A stretch of 64,000 nt of DNA from CAZNYN01 sp964577295. GTDB lineage: Bacteria; Synergistota; Synergistia; Synergistales; Synergistaceae. Of the stretch, positions 16,122 to 24,932 are shown piece by piece. Every line of letters starts with the position of its first letter. The first letter of the stretch is position 1. The stretch spans positions 1 to 64,000 of the forward strand of contig CAZNYN010000001.1 in NCBI GenBank assembly GCA_964577295.1, in the 5' to 3' direction. The notes beneath the pieces were generated by a model, which was not told the origin of the DNA, did no database searches, and saw only the letters and a list, made by a program, of their open reading frames with translations. Position numbers and translations under genes: made by a program.

Positions 16122-18233
16122 TTATATTTTTGCCGCTCTTGATGCGTTAAGTACAGCGAGCAGAGCCACACCTACGTCCGCGAATACCGCTTCCCAAAGT
16201 CCAGCTTCGCCCGATACTCCCAACACAATAAAGAGCAGTTTAATTCCAAGAGCTGCGGCTATGTTCTGTCGGACAATTCCGCGTGTCTTTGCCGCAATAG
16301 TAATTAAGTCCGCTGCCTTTGAAGGAGAGTCGTCAAGGATAACCGCGTCTGCCGCCTCAACTGCAGTGCGCGAGCCTAGCCCTCCCATTGCAACTCCTAT
16401 CCCTGCGGAGGCGAGAACCGGTGCGTCGTTTATTCCGTCCCCTACAAACATAGTTTCGAGTAGTGCTCCGTGCGATATCTTTTCGAGGGCATAGACTTTC
16501 TCATCTGGAAGCAGCTCTGCTTCGTATCCGTCCAGTGCCAGCTCGTGCGATACCCTCTTTGCTTCTGCTCTTCTGTCTCCGGTCAGCATATATATTTTCC
16601 CTATGCCGGATTTTCTCAGTTTTTGAGCGGTGCTGAGAGAGTCTTTCTTTAATGAATCGGCCAGAAGTATATATCCTGCGTATATGCCGTTTCTGAGGAC
16701 ATGCACGGATGTACCTCTTTCTTCCGTGTTGTGAGCGATTCCCGTAATATCGGAAATGAACGCTGCACTTCCCGCGTATATCGTCTCTTGTCCATTCTCG
16801 TACTTTACTCCCTTGCCCGGAATTTGGGATATTTCAGCTCCTTCAGGCGGCACTGTGATGCCGGCTTCCGCGCTTATCGATTTTGCTATCGGGTGGGTGG
16901 AAGCGCATTCTGCAAGAGCGGCGCAGGTGAGCAGATCTTCCTTTGACGTTCCGTCTGCGGGAACGATTTTTATAACTTTAAACACTCCCTCTGTGAGAGT
17001 CCCCGTCTTGTCAAAGACAGCCGTCTTTATATTTTTTGCGGCGTCAAAGACGTATGCGCCTTTAACGAGTATTCCTCTTTTGGACGCTGCGCCTATTCCA
17101 CCGAAGTATCCGAGCGGAATCGAGATAACAAGAGCGCAGGGGCATGATACGACAAGCAGCACAAGCGCCTTATAGAGCGAATCCGAGAACTCTGCATCAG
17201 TGGCAAGAGGCAGGATGAGTGCGGTAAGAAAGGCTATTGCGAATACGGAGGGAGTGTACCATTTTGCGAATTTTGTGATGAATTTTTCAACAGGTGATTT
17301 TCGGGAGGCTGCATACTGCACCATTTCAAGTACTCTGGATATGGCGGAATCTTCAAACGGTCCCGATGCTTCGACTATAATCATGCCGTCAAGGGCAAGA
17401 AAACCGCCGCTGACCTTCGTACCGCATGAAGCGGAGAGAGGCAGGGATTCCCCGGTTATGGACGATGTATCGAGGTATGAAGAACCGCTTACGATAATGC
17501 CGTCCGCAGGTATTTGTTCGCCCGGCAGCACTTGAATCCTGTCACCTTTTACGATTTCGGAAAGAGCTGCTTCTTTTACACCCTCCGCTGTTATAACCCG
17601 CGCATAAGATGGTTTGCGTGCCAAAAGGGATCGTATGGATTTTCGCGAATTTGATGCGGCTTTTTCCTGAAAAGCTTCTCCCAAGCGGTAGAAGAGCATG
17701 ACTCCGACTGCTTCGGATGCGGCGCCTATAGCCAAAGCCGCAAGAGAGGCAAAGCCCATCAAGGTGAACTCGTTGAATATGTCTCCTTTTTTCAGGAAGA
17801 AAAACATCTCTTTAAGTACGGGTATTCCCGATGCGAGGTACAAGAGAGCGTAGAGTGCGAAAATTATTCCGCCGTTGTTCTCAGTTTTGAAGAAGTGTTC
17901 ATAGATGAGTGTTGCTGCGAAGATTGCGCCTATTGCAAGAAGTTGTCTTATCTCTTTTTTGAATGAGTCTGAGTTGTCTTCTGTCTCTTCAAAAATATCC
18001 GCCTGCTCACAGCATGAGCAGGAATGAGGTTGCCCGTCCTCGTCGTTCTCTCCCGTGTCGTCCGGCGATTTCGTTCCTGTTTTCTCGGATGAGAATGAGC
18101 AGGATGGCTCTTTTTTGGGTTCTGTGCCGCATGATGAGCAGCATTTGCTTCCCGGTGTGATGACATGTTCGTGGCTGTGAGAATGGGAATGTTCATGACA
18201 TACGCATGAGTGTCCGTGTTCTTCGTGTTTCAA
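16122..18233 (-). CDS. P1B-type heavy-metal ATPase (Zn/Cd/Pb-like), His/Cys-rich N-terminus
   Basis: 703 residues. The N-terminal ~75 residues carry clusters of His and Cys (HSHSHSHEH, CCSSCG, CSCC) in place of a usual HMA domain. Membrane segments lie at ~95-170 and 320-390 with the metal-site CPC at 364-366 (SCPCALVIS). TGES 260-263, phosphorylated Asp408 in DKTGT, the HP motif 447-448 and GDGINDAPVL are all present. The CPC and following SIPLGYFGGIGAASK favour the Zn2+/Cd2+ group. It starts with TTG 18233, 6 bases after AAGGAGGAA. It exports metal across the inner membrane. Downstream of the MOSC gene with only about 60 bases and a weak hairpin between. Confidence 0.92.
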   Translation of the reverse strand: MKHEEHGHSCVCHEHSHSHSHEHVITPGSKCCSSCGTEPKKEPSCSFSSEKTGTKSPDDTGENDEDGQPHSCSCCEQADIFEETEDNSDSFKKEIRQLLAIGAIFAATLIYEHFFKTENNGGIIFALYALLYLASGIPVLKEMFFFLKKGDIFNEFTLMGFASLAALAIGAASEAVGVMLFYRLGEAFQEKAASNSRKSIRSLLARKPSYARVITAEGVKEAALSEIVKGDRIQVLPGEQIPADGIIVSGSSYLDTSSITGESLPLSASCGTKVSGGFLALDGMIIVEASGPFEDSAISRVLEMVQYAASRKSPVEKFITKFAKWYTPSVFAIAFLTALILPLATDAEFSDSLYKALVLLVVSCPCALVISIPLGYFGGIGAASKRGILVKGAYVFDAAKNIKTAVFDKTGTLTEGVFKVIKIVPADGTSKEDLLTCAALAECASTHPIAKSISAEAGITVPPEGAEISQIPGKGVKYENGQETIYAGSAAFISDITGIAHNTEERGTSVHVLRNGIYAGYILLADSLKKDSLSTAQKLRKSGIGKIYMLTGDRRAEAKRVSHELALDGYEAELLPDEKVYALEKISHGALLETMFVGDGINDAPVLASAGIGVAMGGLGSRTAVEAADAVILDDSPSKAADLITIAAKTRGIVRQNIAAALGIKLLFIVLGVSGEAGLWEAVFADVGVALLAVLNASRAAKI

Positions 18234-18262
18234 ATGTATTTCCTCCTTTTTAAAATTGGCCA

Positions 18263-18283
18263 GGCGAAGCTCTTCACTTCGCC
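18263..18283 (-). terminator. Possible terminator after the FeS-assembly operon
   Basis: GGCGAAG (18263-18269) / CTTCGCC (18277-18283). The T-run on the minus side is poor (GGCCAATTTTAAAA), so read-through into the ATPase gene is possible. Confidence 0.4.
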
Positions 18284-18296
18284 CGACCCGGTTATT

Positions 18297-18746
18297 CTAT
18301 GCAAATTTTATTGTATCGCCTGTTTTAACTTTGCCGCCCTTTATGACTTTTGTGAATATTCCCTTTTTGGGCATTATACACTCACCTGTCTGCTTGAAGA
18401 CCTCGCAGCCGGAGTGGCACTCCTTGCCTATTTGGGAGACTTCCAGAAGTGTTTCTCCGACAGAGAGCATATCTCCGATCTTCAGCAGACTGAGGTCAAA
18501 GCCCTCTGTTGTAAGGTTTTCGGCAAAGCTTCCCGGTACAAGAGTCGGGAGCTTTGTCATCATGGTGCGGATATCTTCCATCGATATCAAGCTGACTTGC
18601 CTGTGAGCAAATCCCATGTGAGCATCACCTTCAAGGCCCAGCCCCTCAACAAGGACACCTTCGCGGACATCCTTTTTAATCATTCCTTTTTCGGGGGCGG
18701 AGCAGACGGCTATTATCCGTCCTTCCATTTCCTCTCTATTCTGCAA
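18297..18746 (-). CDS. MOSC-domain protein
   Basis: 149 residues matching a minimal MOSC domain: LEGDAHMGFAHRQVSLIS, VPGSFAENLTTEGFDL, LKIGDMLSVGETLLEVSQIGKECHSGCEVF with the conserved cysteine, and KTGDTIKF. MOSC domains are the molybdenum-cofactor sulfurase C-terminal fold, proposed to carry sulfur to metal sulfur clusters. The likely start is TTG 18746, overlapping the NifU-like stop; ATG 18728 has AGAGAGG too close to it. It is last in the Rrf2-NifS-NifU operon, which suggests it uses the sulfur mobilised there. Confidence 0.88.
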   Translation of the reverse strand: MQNREEMEGRIIAVCSAPEKGMIKKDVREGVLVEGLGLEGDAHMGFAHRQVSLISMEDIRTMMTKLPTLVPGSFAENLTTEGFDLSLLKIGDMLSVGETLLEVSQIGKECHSGCEVFKQTGECIMPKKGIFTKVIKGGKVKTGDTIKFA

Positions 18747-19233
18747 CGCGGTGATCCTCGCTTACGAATTTTTCCTCTTCTTCCTCGTGAGCTTCCGCGC
18801 CGCCGCACGAGCCGCCGCACCCGAGGCATGTCGAGGGGAGCTTAAAGCCTTCGGGAAGTTTTCCCGTCTTACGTCTGAAATAGTCAGCCACAGCGGCTTC
18901 TATGCCTTCCTGAGCGAGCAGGGAGCAGTGGAGCTTTGCGGGGGGAAGTCCGCCCAGCGCTTCCGCGACATCTTTGTTGTTTATCTTCATAGCTTCGGAG
19001 ATTGTCTTTCCCTTTGCCATTTCCGTGACCATTGAGCTTGTTGCAATTGCTGCCGCGCAGCCGAATGTTTCAAATTTAATGTCTTCTATTACTTCATCAT
19101 CGTTTATCTTGAGGTATATTTTCATAACGTCGCCGCATTTGGGGTTTCCGACTTCGCCTATTGCGTTCGCGTCATCAAGTTTGCCTGCGTTGCGCGGATG
19201 CATAAAATAGTCGACTACTTTTTCGTTGTACAT
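18736..19233 (-). CDS. iscU: IscU/NifU-type FeS scaffold
   Basis: 165 residues. The three cluster cysteines are in GNPKCGDVM, FGCAAAIATSS and KLHCSLLA, with Asp in CGD. The C-terminus adds CLGCGGSCGG and an acidic tail (EEEEEKF), an extension beyond the ordinary ~125-residue IscU. Such C-terminal Cys tails are seen in NifU-like proteins of anaerobes. It assembles [2Fe-2S]/[4Fe-4S] clusters on sulfur from the upstream cysteine desulfurase (32 bases between the genes). Confidence 0.92.
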   Translation of the reverse strand: MYNEKVVDYFMHPRNAGKLDDANAIGEVGNPKCGDVMKIYLKINDDEVIEDIKFETFGCAAAIATSSMVTEMAKGKTISEAMKINNKDVAEALGGLPPAKLHCSLLAQEGIEAAVADYFRRKTGKLPEGFKLPSTCLGCGGSCGGAEAHEEEEEKFVSEDHRVAE

Positions 19234-19265
19234 TTATTCCATCTCCTCTTTAGTGAATGGCTGTA

Positions 19266-20438
19266 TTAGCTTTTTTTGTAGAACGGAGACATCGCGCGCA
19301 GCTTCTCGACTATCGGCGGGAACTGCTCAAGTACGTAATCGATGTCCTCATCGTTGGTGTCTTTGCTCAGTGTCAGACGCACTGAACCATGAGCCGTGGC
19401 ATGGTCAAGTCCCGTAGCCAGCAGTACGTAGCTCGGTTCAAGGCTGCCCGATGTGCATGCGGAACCGCTTGATACTCCTATGCCTGCGTAGTCCATAAGG
19501 AGAAGCATTCCCTCTCCTTCGATATATTTGATGCATACGCTGACATGGTAGGGAAGGCGTTCTGTTCTGTGTCCCGTGAGCGTGCTTTCGGGTATTCTCT
19601 CAAGTAGTCCGTCTATAAGCTTGTCGCGCAGGCGTCTCTCGTTGTCTATCTCTCCGTTTACGAGACGATCCGCCGCAAGTTCCGCTGCCATGCCGAATCC
19701 GACTAGCCCGGGTGTATTTTCCGTGCCGGAGCGAAGTCCGAATTCTTGTCCGCCTCCGTGAACGACAGGCGAGAGCTTCAGGCCCTTACGGACGTAAAGA
19801 GCGCCGACTCCTTTGGGGCCGTACATTTTATGGGCCGCCATAGTCATCATATCTATGGGGAGCTCTTTCATATCAATCTTTACGTGTCCCGTTGCCTGAA
19901 CACCGTCCGTGTGGAATAAGACGCCGTGTTTGCGGCATATTGCACCGAGTTCCGCTACAGGCTCGATGGTACCGATTTCGTTGTTGGCGAACATTATCGA
20001 CGTAAGGAATGTATCGGGGCGAATGGCTGCTTCCAGCTCCTTAGGGTCAACCATGCCATATTTGTCTACCGGAAGAACAGTAAAGTCGTATCCCATTTTG
20101 CCGAGCCATCTTACTGTGTCGAGAAGAGCGTGATGCTCTATTGCGCTTGTGATAATATGTCCGCCCTTTTCTTTTCTTGCCCAGGTTGTTCCTTTTATTG
20201 CCAGGTTGTCGGCTTCACTGCCGCCGCCCGTGAAAATAATATCCTTGGGCTCTGCTCCGATGAGTTCCGCTACCTGAGCGCGGGCTTTGTCGACTCCCGC
20301 TCTTGCATCGCGGCCCCATGCGTGGAGGCTGTTGGGGTTTCCGTAAGTTTCGGAGAAGTAGGGGAGCATAGCCTCTAAAACTCTTTTATCAACCTTTGTT
20401 GTTGCGGAATTATCCAGATAAACTTTACGTGGTGTCAT
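19266..20438 (-). CDS. iscS: Cysteine desulfurase (NifS/IscS)
   Basis: 390 residues. YLDNSATTK N-terminus, PLP lysine 204 in AAHKMYGPKG, and catalytic Cys328 in SSGSACTSG (short-loop group I form, as in NifS/IscS). GGGSEADNLAIKG and NEIGTIEP are family motifs. It converts cysteine to alanine and passes persulfide sulfur to the scaffold encoded next. If the ArsC-like gene really encodes selenocysteine, this enzyme could also help supply selenium (inference). Confidence 0.94.
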   Translation of the reverse strand: MTPRKVYLDNSATTKVDKRVLEAMLPYFSETYGNPNSLHAWGRDARAGVDKARAQVAELIGAEPKDIIFTGGGSEADNLAIKGTTWARKEKGGHIITSAIEHHALLDTVRWLGKMGYDFTVLPVDKYGMVDPKELEAAIRPDTFLTSIMFANNEIGTIEPVAELGAICRKHGVLFHTDGVQATGHVKIDMKELPIDMMTMAAHKMYGPKGVGALYVRKGLKLSPVVHGGGQEFGLRSGTENTPGLVGFGMAAELAADRLVNGEIDNERRLRDKLIDGLLERIPESTLTGHRTERLPYHVSVCIKYIEGEGMLLLMDYAGIGVSSGSACTSGSLEPSYVLLATGLDHATAHGSVRLTLSKDTNDEDIDYVLEQFPPIVEKLRAMSPFYKKS

Positions 20439-20470
20439 TGCATGTCACCTCTTAATATAATTTTTGTTAT

Positions 20471-20923
20471 TTATTTTTTTCTGCCGCAGGTGCATTGCAT
20501 CAAACGGCAGGTATTCTCCGATTGTTTTACCAAATCCAGAAAGGTCGTCCCGTCATAGACAGCCTCGAGAGCTTCACGCGCCTTATCCCAGAGTGGGCGG
20601 AAGACGCAGTCGCTGTAAAAGTCACAGTCATCATTGATTCCGGCCGTGCATTCTACCGGTCCGAGCGGCCCCTGTACAAATCTTATAACTTCTCCTACAG
20701 TGATAGAGTCGGCCTGGCGCGATAAAAAATATCCTCCGTCTTTGCCTCTCTGCGAATCAACAAAGCCTGCGCCTTTAAGGCTGTTCAGAATATTTTCCAG
20801 AAAGCGCACGGGAATGTTTTGAGCTTCCGCTATTGCTCCGATCTTTTGCGGACCTTCATCCATGTGCAGCGCCAATTCGTATATGGCTCTCAGTGCATAT
20901 TGACATTTCTGTGTTATAGCCAT
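20471..20923 (-). CDS. Rrf2-family regulator (IscR-like)
   Basis: 150 residues from ATG 20923 (an earlier ATG at 20935 is possible). Rrf2 winged helix: TQKCQYALRAIYELALH, KIGAIAEAQNIPVRFLENILNSLKGAGFVDSQRGKDGGYFLSR. The C-terminal CTAGINDDCDFYSDC supplies three cysteines for an [Fe-S] cluster. It heads the operon with NifS, NifU and MOSC, and most likely reports cluster status and represses that operon. Confidence 0.9.
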   Translation of the reverse strand: MAITQKCQYALRAIYELALHMDEGPQKIGAIAEAQNIPVRFLENILNSLKGAGFVDSQRGKDGGYFLSRQADSITVGEVIRFVQGPLGPVECTAGINDDCDFYSDCVFRPLWDKAREALEAVYDGTTFLDLVKQSENTCRLMQCTCGRKK

Positions 20924-20952
20924 AATCCTCACCATCCCTACTGACTTGGTGT

Positions 20953-20981
20953 AGATTACAGCGATACGGAAAAAATGTCAA
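20953..20981 (-). promoter_or_regulatory. Promoter of the Rrf2-NifS-NifU-MOSC operon
   Basis: Minus strand TTGACA (20981-20976), 17 bases, TAATCT (20958-20953). The regulator's start follows about 30 bases later. Confidence 0.6.
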
Positions 20982-21003
20982 TAGATAAAATACCTGACAA
21001 ATT

Positions 21004-21933
21004 TTATTTTTTGATGTCGCATCCTGAGAAGAGGTGCAGATTCATAGCTCCCGACATATGTTCGAGCATCCTCATGCCGCCGACGCTGTTGCCTCTTTCG
21101 TCAAGGGCAGGGCCGTAGACTGCTATTCCCATGCTTCGTTCTACGGGGGAGAGTATGCCGCCGCCGACACCGCTCTTTGAGGGGATGCCGACTTTTATAG
21201 CAAATTCACCCGAACCGTCATACATGCCGCAGGTGAGCATAAATGTCTTTACAATGCGGACTATCCAGCCTTCGATAAGTCTCTCGTCCGTCATGGGGTT
21301 GACACCGTTGTTTGCAAGTATAAGGGCGTATGAGGCAAGATCTTTTGTGGTTACGTTCATGGAACACATCCTAAAATATGTGTCGAGGGTTTCTTCTACA
21401 TCCTTTTCGAGTATATTTTCGCTCTTCATCCAATATGCCATGGAACGGTTTCTCATTCCCGCCTTTTTCTCGGAAAGATATACGGATTTATTCAATTCTA
21501 TTTCGTCATTCATACAGAGTTTTCTTGTTAGGGCGAGAATATCTTCAAAGGGGTTCTTTCCGGGAATGCACGATGTTACGGCGATAGCTCCGGCATTTAT
21601 CATCGGATTTAAGGGTCGGGCCGTCTTTGTCTCCAGTTTGACTATGGAGTTGAAGGAGTCTCCCGTAGGCTCAAGGCCGACTTTGGAAAATACCTGTGTG
21701 TAGCCTGCTTCCTTCAGGGCCAATATGAGGGAGATTGTCTTTGATATGCTTTGAATCGTGAATTTCCGCTGCCACTCTCCGACGTGGAAGTGTTCGCCGT
21801 CGGGTGTTATCACAGATGCGCCGAGATGTGACGGGTTTGCTTTTGAAAGTTCGGGAATGTATGTCGCTACCTTTCCGTCTTTCAAAGACATTTTGCCGTG
21901 CTCGTATGCTTTGTTCAGTACATCCTGAATCAT
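21004..21933 (-). CDS. glsA: Glutaminase
   Basis: 309 residues, the length of bacterial GlsA. Catalytic Ser-x-x-Lys in QSISKTISL, Tyr/Asn stretches MINAGAIAVTS, NRSMAYWM, and VGIPSKSGVGGGI with the lid serine are present. It hydrolyses glutamine to glutamate and ammonia in the cytoplasm. Single gene, with its end 20 bases from the divergent operon's promoter side. Confidence 0.94.
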   Translation of the reverse strand: MIQDVLNKAYEHGKMSLKDGKVATYIPELSKANPSHLGASVITPDGEHFHVGEWQRKFTIQSISKTISLILALKEAGYTQVFSKVGLEPTGDSFNSIVKLETKTARPLNPMINAGAIAVTSCIPGKNPFEDILALTRKLCMNDEIELNKSVYLSEKKAGMRNRSMAYWMKSENILEKDVEETLDTYFRMCSMNVTTKDLASYALILANNGVNPMTDERLIEGWIVRIVKTFMLTCGMYDGSGEFAIKVGIPSKSGVGGGILSPVERSMGIAVYGPALDERGNSVGGMRMLEHMSGAMNLHLFSGCDIKK

Positions 21934-21980
21934 TGATCTTTGCCCCTTTCGAATTTAATGCCAATGCTCTATATTTATCA

Positions 21981-22025
21981 AAAGGCCAATCCGCATCCTT
22001 TGCTGATGTGTACGGATTGGCCTTT
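21981..22025 (-). terminator. Terminator of the glycogen operon
   Basis: A perfect 13-bp stem AAAGGCCAATCCG (21981-21993) / CGGATTGGCCTTT (22013-22025). T-rich sequence lies on both sides (TTTTGATAAATA on minus, CTAATTTTTTG on plus). Confidence 0.75.
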
Positions 22026-22044
22026 CTAATTTTTTGTGTATCGG

Positions 22045-23346
22045 CTAAAAGCCGCCCTCCCTTGAACGGAAAAGTTCGTCGTATGTTCCTGGCATTTGCA
22101 GTTTTTTCCGGAGCTGTATCTGGGGCATACCGACAACGACTATTCCCGAGGCTTTGTCAACGTGATAGCGCTTTGCGTCCTCTTCAGGGTCGAATCCGAT
22201 GGATGTTCCGGGCGGGATTATATTGTGCGCGTCCACTATGACTCTGCGCAGACGGCAGTTTCTGCCTATTTCGACGTTCTGTCCTATTATCGATTCCTCT
22301 ATGACGGAACCCGGGTTTATAACGCAGTTTCTCGAAAGTACGCTTTTGCGTACATATGCGCCCAGGACGCGGCTGGCTTCCGCACGGAGGCATCCGTCTA
22401 CGGAGCAGGAGTGGTTCTCCGCTGGGTATGTGAATCCGGGAGGATCGGAGAAGGAGACTGTTCTTATCGGCCACTGAGAGTTGTATAGGCTCAGCGCGGA
22501 CGGATGACGCAGAAGATCCATATGAGCTTCCCAGTAAGCCTTGATGCTGCCTACATCTTTCCAATAAGGCTTGTCATCGCCCGGAAGAACATTTGTGGAG
22601 AAGTCGTACGCCATAAGCTTATGCGTCTTAAAAAGCCTCGGCAGGATATCCTTGCCGAAGTCGTGAGAACTGTCTGTTCTCTCATTGTCAGAAAGAACGG
22701 ACTCTTCGAGAATTTCCCTTTCGAATATGTAATTTCCCATGGAGACAAAGCTGAAGCCGGGTTTGCCCGGAATTTCCGGCGGATTTTCGGGCTTTTCGAC
22801 AAAATCTATAATGCGGCCCGATTCGTCTGTGGCAATACATCCGAACTGGCTTGCTTCAGAAGAAGGGACAACATAGGCGGCAACTGTTATATCGGCGCTG
22901 TTATCCATGTGATATGCCAACATCTGTTCCACGTCCATCTTATAGACATGATCCGCCGCGAATATGCACACTCTGTCTGCGTCAAAGAGAGTTACGAGGT
23001 GCATGTTCTGAAATATGGCATCGGCAGTTCCCTCGTACCATCTGTCTCCGTCCCACATCTGGGCGGGGACCACGTTGACAAAGAAGTCGCGTCCGCGGAG
23101 GGCGCTTCCGAACTGCCAGCCTTTGCCTATGTGCTCGTGCAGAGATTGGCTCTTAAATTGTATAAGGCAGTAAATAGAAAAAAGGCCGCTGTTTACCATA
23201 TTGGATAGAGCAAAGTCAATAATTCTGTACTTAGCGGCAAAAGGGACGGCGGGTTTCGCCCTATATTTTGTCAAAGGCATTAACCTTTCGCCCTTGCCTC
23301 CCGCCAGAACCATTCCCAAAACTCTGCCATACTTGCCGTGTATCAT
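22045..23346 (-). CDS. glgC: Glucose-1-phosphate adenylyltransferase
   Basis: 433 residues. N-terminal nucleotidyltransferase motif MVLAGGKGERLMPLTKYRAKPAVPFAAKYRIIDFALSN, the glucose-1-P region VEKPENPPE, and a C-terminal left-handed beta helix (VLSRNCVINPGSVIEESIIGQNVEIG). It makes ADP-glucose for glycogen. AAGGAGG precedes ATG 23346. It is the third gene of the operon GH57-phosphorylase, glgA, glgC, after about 100 non-coding bases that could hold a second promoter. Confidence 0.94.
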   Translation of the reverse strand: MIHGKYGRVLGMVLAGGKGERLMPLTKYRAKPAVPFAAKYRIIDFALSNMVNSGLFSIYCLIQFKSQSLHEHIGKGWQFGSALRGRDFFVNVVPAQMWDGDRWYEGTADAIFQNMHLVTLFDADRVCIFAADHVYKMDVEQMLAYHMDNSADITVAAYVVPSSEASQFGCIATDESGRIIDFVEKPENPPEIPGKPGFSFVSMGNYIFEREILEESVLSDNERTDSSHDFGKDILPRLFKTHKLMAYDFSTNVLPGDDKPYWKDVGSIKAYWEAHMDLLRHPSALSLYNSQWPIRTVSFSDPPGFTYPAENHSCSVDGCLRAEASRVLGAYVRKSVLSRNCVINPGSVIEESIIGQNVEIGRNCRLRRVIVDAHNIIPPGTSIGFDPEEDAKRYHVDKASGIVVVGMPQIQLRKKLQMPGTYDELFRSREGGF

Positions 23347-23449
23347 GGTTCGAACCTCCTTTTATCAAAGCGTGTAAGGCTTCGCGCTAAAAGATTCTAT
23401 TCTTGACGTAAAGTTTATCATAAATATCATATAATATGTCACTTTTCTA

Positions 23450-24931
23450 TTAATCTGAAGTTAATACATCATTATATAATTTTGCATATTCTTTAGCAGA
23501 AGAATCCCATGAAAAATCTTTTGTCATCGCATTTTTTACAATGCACTTCCAGCGATCTCCGTCCCTTTTTGCGCCGAGAGCTCTTGCAAGGGCTGTGGAA
23601 AGTTCCTCGATGCTGTAATCGGTGAATAAAAATCCGTTCCCGTCGGCAGAACCGTCCGCATCTATTACCGTGTCGGCAATTCCGCCTGTGGCTCTTGCCA
23701 CCGGTATTGTGCCGTATGCAAAGGCAATAAGCTGCGAAAGTCCGCAAGGTTCAAAGAGCGACGGCATAAGCAGTATATCTCCGCCCGCATAGGCTATGTG
23801 GGCCGTTTTTTCGGAAAAACGTGTTATAGCGTATACGGATTTTGGGTATGATGCCGCAAATTCCGTCACTTTTCTGTTATACATCTCATTTCCGGAACCT
23901 ATTATTACAAAATTAATGTCGTAAGGCAGGAATCTTTTTGCCGCATCCAACATAATGTCTATCCCTTTTTGTTCCGTGAGGCGTCCTACAAAGATAACAG
24001 TCGGGAGCGATGGGTCTTCAAAACCGGCCTCTTCCGCGAGCGCGTCTTTACATGCCTCCTTGCCTCTCATGTCGGACTGAGAGAAAGCGGCGCTTATAAA
24101 TTTATCGCCGGAGGGGTTCCACACATCGTAGTCGAGGCCGTTTATTATGCCTCTGAGTTTATTCTTGTGTTCGAGCACAACTCCGTCAAGTCCGAAACCT
24201 CCGCTCTGTGTCTGTATATCCCATGAATAGCTGGGGCTGACTGTGGTGAGTGCTTCGGCGGAGAGAATCGCCCCCTTCATGAGATTGAGCTGCCCGTAAA
24301 ATTCCATACTGTCCGTGTCAAGAGGGGAGAAACACTCTTCCGAGAGCCCCCAGCCCGCTATTACATCCTGTGAAAATAGTCCTTGGTGAGCAAGATTGTG
24401 AATAGTGAATACCGTGTCATATTCACCGTTGAATTTTGAATAGTACTTGTGCCAGCGGAGTGCCGCAGGAACGAGTGCGGAAGTCCAGTCGTGAGCGTGC
24501 AGAAACTGCGGTTTCCAGCCTGTCACGGCGGGAAGTTCAAACGGAGCGTATGAGAGGAATACAAAAGGCAGAGCCGTTGTTTCATTTATCCTTTCAGGGT
24601 ATAAATATGGATTGGAGAAAAGCTCGGGCTGTTCGAGCAGATATACGTGAGTTCCTCCTACAACGGCCTCATACACATCCGCAGTCCACGCACGCCAGTC
24701 GATGGCAACGGATATTTGTCCCAGTCTCTCTCTGTTCAGGTATCCCATGTTCGCGGCTCTCTCTATAACTCCTGGCCATGCGGGCATGAGGACTCGTGCG
24801 TCTATATCCAGCCCAACAAGGGCCTTCGGAAGAGAGCCCGCCACATCGGCAAGACCGCCTGCCTTTGCAAGCGGAGCGCATTCGGCCGAGACATGGAGCG
24901 TTCTTATTGAAAAACTCTTTGGCGTCATCAT
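23450..24931 (-). CDS. glgA: Glycogen synthase (ADP-glucose)
   Basis: 493 residues, GT5 family. The N-terminal KAGGLADVAGSLPKAL (ADP-glucose binding KxGGL), HAHDWTSALVPA, GRLTEQKGIDIML and the C-terminal EPCGLSQLIAFAYGTIPV are present. I start at ATG 24931, which lies one base after the stop of the GH57-phosphorylase gene and 5-6 bases after AGGGGGCA; ATG 24958 would lie inside the upstream gene. Adds glucose to growing alpha-1,4 glucan. Confidence 0.94.
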   Translation of the reverse strand: MMTPKSFSIRTLHVSAECAPLAKAGGLADVAGSLPKALVGLDIDARVLMPAWPGVIERAANMGYLNRERLGQISVAIDWRAWTADVYEAVVGGTHVYLLEQPELFSNPYLYPERINETTALPFVFLSYAPFELPAVTGWKPQFLHAHDWTSALVPAALRWHKYYSKFNGEYDTVFTIHNLAHQGLFSQDVIAGWGLSEECFSPLDTDSMEFYGQLNLMKGAILSAEALTTVSPSYSWDIQTQSGGFGLDGVVLEHKNKLRGIINGLDYDVWNPSGDKFISAAFSQSDMRGKEACKDALAEEAGFEDPSLPTVIFVGRLTEQKGIDIMLDAAKRFLPYDINFVIIGSGNEMYNRKVTEFAASYPKSVYAITRFSEKTAHIAYAGGDILLMPSLFEPCGLSQLIAFAYGTIPVARATGGIADTVIDADGSADGNGFLFTDYSIEELSTALARALGAKRDGDRWKCIVKNAMTKDFSWDSSAKEYAKLYNDVLTSD

Positions 24932-24932
24932 A

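Noticed and set aside
22504..23208. A 234-codon plus-strand ORF over glgC
   Set aside because: Lies wholly within the confident glgC gene on the other strand and matches no family.
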